Source: Chloroflexota bacterium (GTDB lineage: Bacteria; Chloroflexota; UBA11872; UBA12225; JAJDUF01). From it: a stretch of DNA of 64,000 bases. The position numbers were made by a program, and so were the translations under genes. The stretch lies in NCBI GenBank assembly GCA_022826725.1, contig JAJDUF010000016.1:310001-374000 (forward strand), in the 5' to 3' direction. Below are positions 1-7,864 of this stretch, in pieces. The notes beneath the pieces are model-generated. The model was not told where the DNA came from, did not search any database, and saw only the letters and a program-made list of their open reading frames with translations. Each line of letters begins with the position of its first letter. Within the stretch, counting starts at the first letter, position 1.

Positions 1-1
1 C

Positions 2-1315
2 CCCACCTACTACCACCAGTTTCACTATTTCACAAACCTCTTCGACGAGGACATCATGCGCGCCCAGGTAGACGTGGCAGCGGAGCTAGGTCTCGAGTAC
101 TTCGAGATCGACGCTGGTTGGTTCGTTGGCATCCGCGACCTCGATCCCTCGTTACCCCCAGGTTCACCGGCGGAAGGTGGCTTCTCGGCTGGGGTCGGGA
201 ACTGGCTGGAGGTGGACCCGGCTGTCTTTCCCTCTGGTCTCCCCGTGTTCGCCGACTACGTGCGTTCCAAGGGACTGCACTTCGGTCTCTGGTTCGAGCC
301 GGAGCGAGCGTCGCTCACCTCGACGCTGGCCCGCGAGCATCCCGAGTGGGTGCTGCGGATCGAGCCGACCGAGGCCAATCAACACCTGAAGGCGATGGCC
401 GCGCCCGAACAGCGGGCGCCCATGGCCACGCATGGGTTGGTTGACTTTGGAAACCCGGAAGTGATCCAGTGGATGCAAGGGATGTTTACGCACATGCTGG
501 AAACCCATGACATCCGCTGGATCCGGTGGGACTTCAACATGGATCCGCGCCTGTACTGGGAAATACGCGATGGGCCTGACCGTCGGGGGATCAGCCAGAT
601 CAGGCACATTGAGGGCTTGTATGCCTTGCTGGACTGGCTGCGGGAACGCTACCCGCTACTGTTTATTGACACTTGCTCGTCGGGTGGGCGGCGCGCTGAT
701 CTGGGCTGCCTGCGCCGGGCGCACTCCTGTTTCAGCAGCGACCATACCCAGGACACAGACATTTCCCGCAACCACCTCTCTGGTGGGAGCCGCTTTCTGC
801 CGGCCAACTGGCTTGAAATGAACATCCGCCGGCCTTGCCGCGAAGGTAACCCGTGGGGTGCCATTCCCTACGACGAGGCAGACTATCCTGATAGCGCCTT
901 TCAGGCCCGCTTCGGCGCCACCTTCGGTCTGAGCGACAACCTGGTTCAATGGTCACCGGGACACCGCGAACGAGCGCGAAAGCACTTCGCGGTCTACAAG
1001 CAGGTCCGCCATCTGCTGTGGGGTGACTTCTACCCCCTGTTCCCGCTTCCCTCCTCCCTGGATGCCTGGGATGGCTGGCAGTACCACGATCCAGCCACGG
1101 GTGAGGGGCTGCTTGTCGTCTTCCGCCTGCGGGCCGACGATGGGGTCCGGCGGGTGGTGCTGCGCGGGCTGGGGGATTCACAGCGCTATATCTTCACTGA
1201 CCCTTACAGTGCGGAGCAGTACGCGGCGCACACCGGTGACGAGCTGGCTACCCAGGGCCTTCCCATCGCTCTGCCGCGCAATGGCTCGACGGTGCTGACC
1301 TACCGGCCGACCTGA
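2..1315 (+). CDS. Alpha-galactosidase, GH36 family (5' partial)
   Basis: Retaining alpha-galactosidase of glycoside hydrolase family 36, expected to release terminal alpha-galactose from oligosaccharides. The reading frame is open from base 2, so the N-terminal beta-sandwich lies outside the window and 437 residues of the TIM barrel and C-terminal domain remain. Seen directly: the substrate-binding WFEPE motif near base 290, RWDFN near 525-540 whose Asp is the family nucleophile, the CSSGGRRADLG stretch, and the SSDHTQDTD segment near 735-760 holding the acid/base Asp. A short C-terminal beta domain ends the protein. Complete family members run about 700 residues. The next gene is convergent and encodes a sugar-binding lipoprotein, which fits a carbohydrate locus. 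There is no sign of frame damage. Substrate specificity cannot be read from the sequence. Confidence 0.9.
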   Translation, partial: PTYYHQFHYFTNLFDEDIMRAQVDVAAELGLEYFEIDAGWFVGIRDLDPSLPPGSPAEGGFSAGVGNWLEVDPAVFPSGLPVFADYVRSKGLHFGLWFEPERASLTSTLAREHPEWVLRIEPTEANQHLKAMAAPEQRAPMATHGLVDFGNPEVIQWMQGMFTHMLETHDIRWIRWDFNMDPRLYWEIRDGPDRRGISQIRHIEGLYALLDWLRERYPLLFIDTCSSGGRRADLGCLRRAHSCFSSDHTQDTDISRNHLSGGSRFLPANWLEMNIRRPCREGNPWGAIPYDEADYPDSAFQARFGATFGLSDNLVQWSPGHRERARKHFAVYKQVRHLLWGDFYPLFPLPSSLDAWDGWQYHDPATGEGLLVVFRLRADDGVRRVVLRGLGDSQRYIFTDPYSAEQYAAHTGDELATQGLPIALPRNGSTVLTYRPT

Positions 1316-1318
1316 TCC

Positions 1319-1706
1319 TGGTCAGGCCATCGCATGGCTGAAACTGGCCGTGTCCACTCCAGCCCAGGCCAGGACCCTGGGCGGCTCCGGCGTGCGGGCT
1401 GCGTCACTATCCCCTTCGCCAGTCGGCCCGCAGGCGGCCAGCGCCCCGGCTAGTGCAATGCCGTTGGCCCCTGCTCATTCTGACAGACCTCGGCCGCGCG
1501 GTCCATTCACCATCTGGATAGGCGACCTGTTGAGGCGAGTCAATGCGTGTTTTGCCAGATCATGGTAGGCGTGTATCAGTGAGAGAAGTGAACCAGGATC
1601 GAAGGAGAAAACGCACCGGCCACCACGTCTAATGTGGTGGCCGATGCACACAAGCTACGGCTAGCGGGCCTCGAGCGGCTCTTTGTCTCCCGCTCTAGTT
1701 CCCAGC
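1319..1706. other. Intergenic region between convergent genes
   Basis: This 388-base gap separates the convergent alpha-galactosidase and binding-protein genes. I see no convincing gene in it. A 72-codon open frame at 1350-1568 has no ribosome binding site and no recognisable domain. The only clear structure is the hairpin at 1618-1642. Confidence 0.6.
1618..1642 (-). terminator. Hairpin terminator of the binding-protein gene
   Basis: A perfect 9-base inverted repeat, GGCCACCAC with a 7-base loop and GTGGTGGCC. Read on the minus strand the stem is followed by GGTGCGTTTTCTCC, a short T run, about 65 bases after the stop codon at 1707. It is a plausible though weak intrinsic terminator. Confidence 0.55.
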
Positions 1707-3209
1707 CTAACGTGCCTCCCAGAGTTGCTGGATGCGGGCCATCATCTCTTTGGGGGTGATCTCTTGCCTGAGCACCCCCATCACGCCGGGCCAGAACGCC
1801 GCATGCACCTTCGATGGCAGGATGACGTCCAAGGACCAACCGAAGCCCGTTTCCCTCGCGTCATGGATAATCTCGAGCGCCCTGCGCTGGCCTGGCGAGA
1901 CGTTGTAGTCCCCGACCCGGAACGGCACGGGCGGAATCTGGAACGTGGTCTCGATCCAGGCCTTCTGCGGCTCGGGCGCGAACAGGAAGTCCAGGAAGGT
2001 CGCCGCCTGCTCGTGCAACCGACTCTGCGACCAGACGCTGTGGCCGCCGCCCGAGCCCCCGGCCAGGTTGGATTCGAGCGGCTGGGTGCCAGTGGGTGAG
2101 GGCAACCCGGAGAACTCGAAGGCGAACTCCCCCTGCGACTCGTTCGCCTGCTGCTGCATCCACCCAACGCTCCAGGTACCGGTAGCCCACATCCCCACTT
2201 TGCCCGAGACGAAGGAGGCGCCCATCGGATAGTCGGGATCGCCCTCATCAGTGGGGTTGGGAGGCAGGTAGCCACGACGCTGCAGGTCCAATATGACCTC
2301 AGCCGCTTTGATCGGATCAGCGCTATCCCACCGCTTGTTGCCGGCGACGATATCGTCCACAATCTCCTTGCCGCCGATGGCGGCCAGGGTCAGGCTATAG
2401 AGGTGCCCGTAGTTCCAATGCGCTTGCTCCGCAATCGGCATGACCTCGGCGTTCAGGAGCGTCTGCGCGGCCGCCATGAGGTCGTCCCACGTCGAGGGAA
2501 TCTGCAACCCATGCTTCTCGAACACCTTCGCGTTGTACCACAAGGCGATGAACTCCATCTCGTGCGGCACGCCGTAGAGCCTTCCGTTGAAGCGCGCCTG
2601 TTCCCTCATCCAGCGGTAGATCCGGTTGAGATTGGGCTTCTGCGAGTAGTAGCGGTCCAGGGCCAGCGGCAGTCCCAGCTCGACCAATCGCGCCTGCTGC
2701 CAGGCGGTCACATTGACTGAGTAGACATCCGGTGCGATGCCGGCAGCAGCAGCAGCAATCAGCACATCATCGTTGCTCTTCCCCTCCGGGCGCGCCGGTC
2801 GACTCCGCGTGAGCTGGATCTCGGGGTGCATATCCGCGAACAGCGCATCGAGCTTGGTCCACAAGTCTGCGCCGCGACCAACGCTCCCGATGGTTGGCCC
2901 GGTCCAGGCCACCAACCTGGACGCCTTCCTCTCGACCACCTTCTCGACCACCTTCTCGACGATCACCGGCTTCTCGACGACGACCGGCTTCTCCTTCTCG
3001 ACCACGATAGTCTGACCGGCGGCCCCGGCCGCACCCTTAGCGCCGGTCGTGCCGGTCGCGCCACGCTCACCCTGCGCGCCCGCTGGCCCCGCTGGCCCCG
3101 CTGGCCCTTGGACATAGCGCACCTCAATTTCACCGCAGGCCGCCGCCAGCAAACCGCCCAGTGCGGCTGCGGCACCACCCAGGTACCGTCTGCGAATTAC
3201 GCTGGCCAT
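1707..3209 (-). CDS. Sugar ABC transporter binding lipoprotein with collagen-like stalk
   Basis: Extracellular solute-binding protein of family 1 (maltose/sugar type), 500 residues, tethered to the cell surface as a lipoprotein. The N terminus has RRRYLGG, a twin-arginine-like leader, then a lipobox LLAAAC near residue 25. Next come about ten Gly-X-Y triplets (GPAGPAGPAGAQGERG and onward) and a Val-Glu-Lys-rich segment (repeated VVEK/VEKV) ending near residue 95, followed by the two-lobed binding domain. I chose ATG at 3209 because AGGAGGG at 3217-3223 sits 7 bases before it, whereas the GTG at 3215 would leave only one base. No permease or ATPase partner is adjacent. The same stalk occurs in the vWA protein at 13298-15325 and, shortened, in the binding protein at 31756-33135. 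The ligand is unknown; the nearby GH36 suggests a galactoside or other sugar (inference). Confidence 0.88.
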   Translation of the reverse strand: MASVIRRRYLGGAAAALGGLLAAACGEIEVRYVQGPAGPAGPAGAQGERGATGTTGAKGAAGAAGQTIVVEKEKPVVVEKPVIVEKVVEKVVERKASRLVAWTGPTIGSVGRGADLWTKLDALFADMHPEIQLTRSRPARPEGKSNDDVLIAAAAAGIAPDVYSVNVTAWQQARLVELGLPLALDRYYSQKPNLNRIYRWMREQARFNGRLYGVPHEMEFIALWYNAKVFEKHGLQIPSTWDDLMAAAQTLLNAEVMPIAEQAHWNYGHLYSLTLAAIGGKEIVDDIVAGNKRWDSADPIKAAEVILDLQRRGYLPPNPTDEGDPDYPMGASFVSGKVGMWATGTWSVGWMQQQANESQGEFAFEFSGLPSPTGTQPLESNLAGGSGGGHSVWSQSRLHEQAATFLDFLFAPEPQKAWIETTFQIPPVPFRVGDYNVSPGQRRALEIIHDARETGFGWSLDVILPSKVHAAFWPGVMGVLRQEITPKEMMARIQQLWEAR

Positions 3210-3366
3210 TGGCACTCCCTCCTACCGGTTCTCCCCCGAGTGGGGGCTGCCGCTCGCCTTACCTGGGTCCCCTGGCGCCCGGCGAGCGAGGAGACGCTGC
3301 GGCCATAATACCTATCTATTGATTTATGCGCAAAGCCTCTGTATTACCAGCACTATTCACAATATG

Positions 3367-3395
3367 TATGTATACCCGGCAAGGAGGGCTGTCAA
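3367..3395 (-). promoter_or_regulatory. Candidate promoter for the binding-protein gene
   Basis: On the minus strand, TTGACA (3395-3390) is separated by 17 bases from TACATA (3372-3367). Transcription would begin near 3360, giving a leader of about 150 bases. A second weaker pair, TTGCGC and TATTAT with a 17-base spacer, lies closer at 3305-3333. Which one is used cannot be decided from sequence. Confidence 0.45.
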
Positions 3396-3406
3396 CACAT
3401 ACTGTT

Positions 3407-3424
3407 ACACTGCTCGGTCAGTGT
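3407..3424. promoter_or_regulatory. Inverted-repeat operator candidate
   Basis: ACACTG, six bases, CAGTGT: a perfect 6-base dyad in the 250-base divergent region between the binding protein and the tandem metallo-hydrolase gene, 36 bases before the latter's start. Its form suits a dimeric repressor. No regulator gene is adjacent. Confidence 0.35.
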
Positions 3425-3459
3425 CTCCCGGCACGACGGCCGATGGGAGGGCAGCGGGC

Positions 3460-5358
3460 ATGACAGTGTTTGAGCGGCTTAGTGAGCACCTGTATCGCTA
3501 CGAGGACACCTGCGCGGTCTACGTCGTCGTCAATCCCAATGCGCCGGACCGTGCGACGCTGGTGGACTTCGGGGCCGGTAGCATCCTGGCGCACCTCGGC
3601 GAGATCGGCGTCCGGGAGGTGGACTGGATTCTGCATACGCACCACCACCGCGATCAATGCCAAGGCGACCGGATCGCCGCCGAGCGCGGCCTGCCCATCG
3701 CGGTGCCGTCCCACGAGCGGCATCTGTTCGACGATGTCGAGAACTTCTGGCAGAACCGGCGCGTCTTCCACCTGTACTATGTCCGCAACACGTACTTCAC
3801 GCTGACGGAAAGCGTGCCGGTGGCAGCGGAGCTGACCGACTACGAGCGATTTTCGGCCAGCGGCTACGAGTTCTTCGTCCTGCCCACGCCGGGACACACG
3901 CTCGGCTCGGTCACGCTGTTGGCCCAGATAGACGGTCGCCAGGTGGCCTTCAGCGGCGACCTCATCCACTCACCCGGCAAGGTCGTCACCTTCCACGACC
4001 TCCAGTATCAGTATGGCGCCACGGACGGCGTGGACTTTGCGCTGGTCTCGCTGCACCACCTGCGTAATCAAGGCCCGCAACTGCTCTGCCCCTCGCACGG
4101 CGAGGTGATGGCGGACCCGGAGGCGGGCTTGGCGGCGCTCCAGGCGAAGCTCCGCGGCTGGCTGGACTTCTACAGCTTCGGCCAGACCGGCTCGACGCTC
4201 GATGAGCAGTTCCTGGAGGTCACACCCCACATCGTCGAATGTACCTCCTCGACGAGCCAGTTCTACGCCATCATCGCGGATAGCGGGCAGGCGCTGTTCG
4301 TGGACTATGGCAGCGCCAGCGGCAACTACTTTGGCCAGTTCAATGCCGGCTACGGCGGCGGCGACCGGCTGCGCTTCGTCGAGCACGGCCTAGACGCCCT
4401 ACGCGGGCGGTGGGGGATGCAGCGCATCGCGGTGGCCATGCCCTCGCACATGCACGACGACCACCTCAACGGCTTTCCCTACCTGCAACGGCACCACGAC
4501 ACGCAGGTCTGGGCCTACGAGAACATGAAGGACATCCTGGAACACCCGCAGGGCCACCTGCTCGGCTGCACGAACGCCGAGGCGATCCGCGTTGACCGCA
4601 CCGTCGGCGATTGGGAGGAGGTGCGCTGGGAGGACTTCCGCCTGACCGCCATCCACTCGCCCGGTCACACCGAGTACCAGATGGCACTGCTGGCAGAGAT
4701 AGACGGCAAACGGGTGGCGTTCACCGGCGACAACTACTTCAAGGATCAGTTGCCCGACGGCGCGGTGCGTATCCGCCATAACGTGATCTACCGCAATCAC
4801 GTCGAGAAGGACAGCCACCTGCGGGCGGTCGAAAAGCTCCTGCGCTTCGAGCCGGAGGTGATCGCTCCCGGTCACGGCCCGGCTTTCGACGTGACGCGCG
4901 ACGATCTGGAGCATTACGCCCAGCGGATGCGGACGCAGCAGGAGCACTGGGAGGACCTGATCGCCGGCGAGACGAACTACGGCCTGGACCCGGCCTGGGC
5001 GGCGATTTACCCATACCAGTCGCGGGTGGTGCCGGGTGGTGCTTTCACCATCGAGGTGCGGTTGCGGAACTACGGCGCTGCGCCCACGTCCGCCACCGTC
5101 GCGCTCCAACTGCCGCGGTCCTGGGAGCCGGATGCAGAGTCCCGCCAGTTGGACGTGGCCGCCGGTGGCATCGGCGTAGCACGCTTCACCATCCACGTGC
5201 CGGCCGATTTCACCTGGCCGTATCCGCGCCTGGCGATAGCCGCCGACGTGAGCGTAGACGGACGGCAGCTGGGGCAGATCACCGAGGCCGTGGTTGACGT
5301 GACCCCACAGGATGGCCCGGCCGGCTACGGTACGGGGATGCATGGCGCCAACAGCTAG
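3460..5358 (+). CDS. Tandem metallo-beta-lactamase-fold hydrolase with C-terminal beta domain
   Basis: Protein of 632 residues carrying two metallo-beta-lactamase-fold domains in one chain. The first has HTHHHRDQ near residues 58-66, a variant of the HxHxDH metal site, plus a GHT turn and SGDL. The second has the canonical SHMHDDH near residue 328, then SPGHT, FTGDNYF and APGHG. Both halves therefore look able to bind metal. Residues about 520-620 form a beta-rich region (NYGAAPTSATVAL and onward) like the NEW3/CARDB-type sandwich domains found on carbohydrate-active proteins. The ATG at 3460 has GGGAGG 9 bases upstream; an open frame extends to 3319 but has no ribosome site. There is no signal peptide. 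The substrate is unknown; two fused domains are less common than single-domain family members. Confidence 0.8.
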   Translation: MTVFERLSEHLYRYEDTCAVYVVVNPNAPDRATLVDFGAGSILAHLGEIGVREVDWILHTHHHRDQCQGDRIAAERGLPIAVPSHERHLFDDVENFWQNRRVFHLYYVRNTYFTLTESVPVAAELTDYERFSASGYEFFVLPTPGHTLGSVTLLAQIDGRQVAFSGDLIHSPGKVVTFHDLQYQYGATDGVDFALVSLHHLRNQGPQLLCPSHGEVMADPEAGLAALQAKLRGWLDFYSFGQTGSTLDEQFLEVTPHIVECTSSTSQFYAIIADSGQALFVDYGSASGNYFGQFNAGYGGGDRLRFVEHGLDALRGRWGMQRIAVAMPSHMHDDHLNGFPYLQRHHDTQVWAYENMKDILEHPQGHLLGCTNAEAIRVDRTVGDWEEVRWEDFRLTAIHSPGHTEYQMALLAEIDGKRVAFTGDNYFKDQLPDGAVRIRHNVIYRNHVEKDSHLRAVEKLLRFEPEVIAPGHGPAFDVTRDDLEHYAQRMRTQQEHWEDLIAGETNYGLDPAWAAIYPYQSRVVPGGAFTIEVRLRNYGAAPTSATVALQLPRSWEPDAESRQLDVAAGGIGVARFTIHVPADFTWPYPRLAIAADVSVDGRQLGQITEAVVDVTPQDGPAGYGTGMHGANS

Positions 5359-5386
5359 TCCCGGTCATCGCGACGCCACGTGCCGC

Positions 5387-5671
5387 ATGATTATCTCGGC
5401 CAGCTACAAGACGGACATTCCGGCGTTCTATGACGCCTGGTTCCGCAAGCACCTCGCCGCCGGCCGGCGCATCGTTGCTCGACCGAAGGGCAATCGCCCG
5501 GATTGCCTCTGCCATCAATCCCGCGACATCGGCGCCTACGACACCTGTCCGCACGGCTGCGTCTACTGTTATGCTGTGCAAAATAGAGAGGCGGCGCGGC
5601 GGCGCTATGCCGCGCATGACCCGGAGGGTGAGTTCTTGTTTGGCCCCCGGCACGCTGCGCCCCAGGAGTAG
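5387..5671 (+). pseudogene. DUF1848 gene remnant with internal deletion
   Basis: A 94-codon frame that reads as the two ends of a DUF1848 protein joined together. It opens with MIISASYKTDIPAFYDAWF, the conserved N terminus of that family, then after about 15 residues jumps to SRDIGAYDTCPHGCVYCYA and HDPEGEFLF, the conserved cysteine-containing C-terminal part. Intact family members are roughly 300 residues, so about 200 residues of the middle are missing. The frame is otherwise undamaged, so this is one in-frame deletion rather than scattered decay. It lies 28 bases after the metallo-hydrolase gene, and its TAG stop overlaps the ribosome site of the next gene. A working mini-protein cannot be excluded, but the lost core makes that unlikely. 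Confidence 0.75.
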
Positions 5672-5675
5672 TGCA

Positions 5676-7103
5676 GTGCGTGAGCGACGTGTCGTGATCG
5701 TCGTGTGGGACGGCCTGCGGCCGGACCTAGTCGTCCCGGAGGCAACGCCTACCCTCGCCGCGATGGCCGCGCGCGGCACCTGGGTACGCGACAGCTACTG
5801 TGCCTATCCCAGTGAGACGCGGGTCAACGCAACGATGTTGGCAACCGGCTGCCACCCGGGGCGGCACGGCATCGTCGGGAACAAGCTGTACGTGCCGAAC
5901 GTTGACCCGCACGGCGCCGTCGTGACCGGCGATGACACGACGCTGACGGCTATTGCCGAGCGCGACCCGCCGCTCGTCGCCGTGCCCGGCCTGGGTGATT
6001 ACCTCGCCGAGGCCGGCAAGTCCGTCGTTGTCGTGAGCAGCGGGTCTCCCGGTTCGGCCTGGTTGAGCAATCCCCGTTCCCAGGACCATCTCTACAACCG
6101 AGCGCTGATACGACCGGCCGCGGCCCAGGCTGCCGTGGCGCAGTTCGGGCCGGTGCCACCGGATTCGCATCCGGCGACGGGCCGGCTTGAGTGGCAGGCG
6201 CGGGTTTGCACCGAGCACGTCTGGCCAACCTTGCGTCCCGACGTGACGATTTGCTGGCTGACCGACCCGGATCATACGCAGCATCGCTTCGGTCTGGGCG
6301 CGCCGCAGTCGCTGGAGGCCCTCCGGGGCTGCGATGCCGTCTTCAGCCGACTGCTGGCGTCGCTGGGGCAGTTCGGCTGGCGGGACAACACCAACGTCAT
6401 CGTCACATCCGACCACGGCTTCACCACCCGCCGGCCGCAGTACGAGATAGACCCTATAGCGGCGCTCGCATCCGATGATGTGATCGTCAGCGGCGGGGCC
6501 ATCTATCTGACGAGCGAGTCCACCGAGCGAGCAGCAGCTATCGTCCAGACCTTGCAAGACCACCCGGCGGTCGGAGCCATCTTTGCTGCTGATGATGGCC
6601 CGGCAGCCGAGCGGCCCGGTACGATGCCGCTCTCGATGGCGTGGGGTGGTCGGCTGCACCGTCGTCGTCCGGACATTCAGTGCTCACCGGTGTGGTGGGA
6701 CGATACGAACGAATATGGCGTGCCCGGCTACGCTGCCGGCCCGGTTGGAGCGGGGCACGGCTCGACCTCGCCGCGCGACCTGCGTAATACCCTCATCTTG
6801 GCCGGTCCGGACGTGCGTAGCGGGACGACGAGCGATGCCCCGGCCGGGCTGATTGACGTTGCGCCAACGGTGCTCGCCATGCTGGGCTTACCGGTGCCGG
6901 CTACGATGGATGGTCGGGTGTTGACCGAGGCGCTGCGGCCCGGAGTGGTCGCAGCAGAGACCGGGCCAACACCGGAGCCGCAGTTCGAGACCGCCAGCGC
7001 ATCAGCCGCGATGACCACCGGCGGTAGCTATCGGCAATGGCTGCGGCGCGTGCGGGTCGGCAGGACCTGGTATCTCACAGCCGCCGGTGCCGAGCGCGAC
7101 TAG
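5676..7103 (+). CDS. Alkaline phosphatase superfamily phosphodiesterase
   Basis: Nucleotide pyrophosphatase/phosphodiesterase-type hydrolase, 475 residues, expected to cleave phosphodiester bonds with two bound metals. Seen directly: VVWDGLRPD at the N terminus with the first metal-binding Asp, the nucleophile region SETRVNATML near residues 46-55, TDPDHTQH, TSDHGF and GHGS carrying the remaining metal ligands, all in family order. The GTG start at 5676 is set by AGGAG at 5664-5668, seven bases upstream. An open frame reaches back to 5430 but only overlaps the DUF1848 remnant in another frame. No signal peptide is visible, so it is probably cytoplasmic. A Uma2 nuclease gene follows after 77 bases on the same strand. 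The physiological substrate is unknown. Confidence 0.85.
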   Translation: MRERRVVIVVWDGLRPDLVVPEATPTLAAMAARGTWVRDSYCAYPSETRVNATMLATGCHPGRHGIVGNKLYVPNVDPHGAVVTGDDTTLTAIAERDPPLVAVPGLGDYLAEAGKSVVVVSSGSPGSAWLSNPRSQDHLYNRALIRPAAAQAAVAQFGPVPPDSHPATGRLEWQARVCTEHVWPTLRPDVTICWLTDPDHTQHRFGLGAPQSLEALRGCDAVFSRLLASLGQFGWRDNTNVIVTSDHGFTTRRPQYEIDPIAALASDDVIVSGGAIYLTSESTERAAAIVQTLQDHPAVGAIFAADDGPAAERPGTMPLSMAWGGRLHRRRPDIQCSPVWWDDTNEYGVPGYAAGPVGAGHGSTSPRDLRNTLILAGPDVRSGTTSDAPAGLIDVAPTVLAMLGLPVPATMDGRVLTEALRPGVVAAETGPTPEPQFETASASAAMTTGGSYRQWLRRVRVGRTWYLTAAGAERD

Positions 7104-7180
7104 CGGCACGTCCCAACGTGGTATGGTGAAGCTACCTGCCGGTACGTTGCCTCGCCTCAGGAGGTCAGGAGGACCGCACC

Positions 7181-7789
7181 ATGGCTGCGACCCCTACCGC
7201 GCCGCCAGCGCCCGCAGCACGGGCCACCCTCACGCCGGATGATCTGCTCGCGCTCGAAGCCGAGCACGGCGCCCGCTACGAACTGGTCAACGGCGAGTTG
7301 AGGGAGCGAGGGATGCCGAATCCAGCGCATGCACTGATCGGAGGGAGAATATCCTTGCGACTTGGCTCGCATATCGAGGGCACAGATCGCGGCGTGGTCT
7401 TATTGGACTGTAACTTCACTCTTCAAGATGATCCGGTGCGGATACGCATTCCCGACATTTCCTTCATCGCAACTGCACATATACCTGAAGGAGGGTTTCG
7501 CTCCAGTTCCATTCGCGGCGCCCCCGATCTGGCCGTCGAAGTGGTGTCGCCCAACGACAAGGCCCGTGAACTGATAATGAAGATCGCCGACTATCTCGCT
7601 GCCGGCACACAGCAGGTGTGGATCGTAGAGCCGAGCACGCGCACCGTAGCCGTCTACCGGCCGGGTGGGGCGGCCCGCGTCTACGGCGCGGACGATACCC
7701 TCGACGGCGGCGACCTGCTGCCCGGCCTTGCCCTCCCCGTGGGCGACCTGTTCGACTATGGCGTGGCGGCTCCATCTCGTGCAGAGTAG
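7181..7789 (+). CDS. Uma2 family (DUF820) restriction-like endonuclease
   Basis: Protein of 202 residues of the Uma2/DUF820 family, a PD-(D/E)XK-fold nuclease group found in many copies in cyanobacteria and Chloroflexota. Typical landmarks are the LTPDDLLALEAEHGARYELVNGEL N-terminal region (split here by no gap), IPDISF, and DLAVEVVSPND, where the acidic residues belong to the nuclease core, followed by YLAAGTQQVWIVEP. A duplicated AGGAGG stretch precedes the ATG. A short Ala/Pro-rich N-terminal tail is present. The natural role of these proteins is not established. The neighbours give no hint of a restriction system: there is no methylase within the window. Confidence 0.85.
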   Translation: MAATPTAPPAPAARATLTPDDLLALEAEHGARYELVNGELRERGMPNPAHALIGGRISLRLGSHIEGTDRGVVLLDCNFTLQDDPVRIRIPDISFIATAHIPEGGFRSSSIRGAPDLAVEVVSPNDKARELIMKIADYLAAGTQQVWIVEPSTRTVAVYRPGGAARVYGADDTLDGGDLLPGLALPVGDLFDYGVAAPSRAE

Positions 7790-7864
7790 CGGGAGCTTGC
7801 CGTCGGCGGCTCCCGATGGATGTCGCGTGCTCGGTGGCAGAGCGGCGTCGGAGCACACGGACCG

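Noticed and set aside
4399-5343. Long open frame on the minus strand inside the tandem metallo-hydrolase gene
   Set aside because: It is a shadow of a high-G+C gene: no ribosome site, composition typical of antisense codons, and the plus-strand protein has clear metal motifs.
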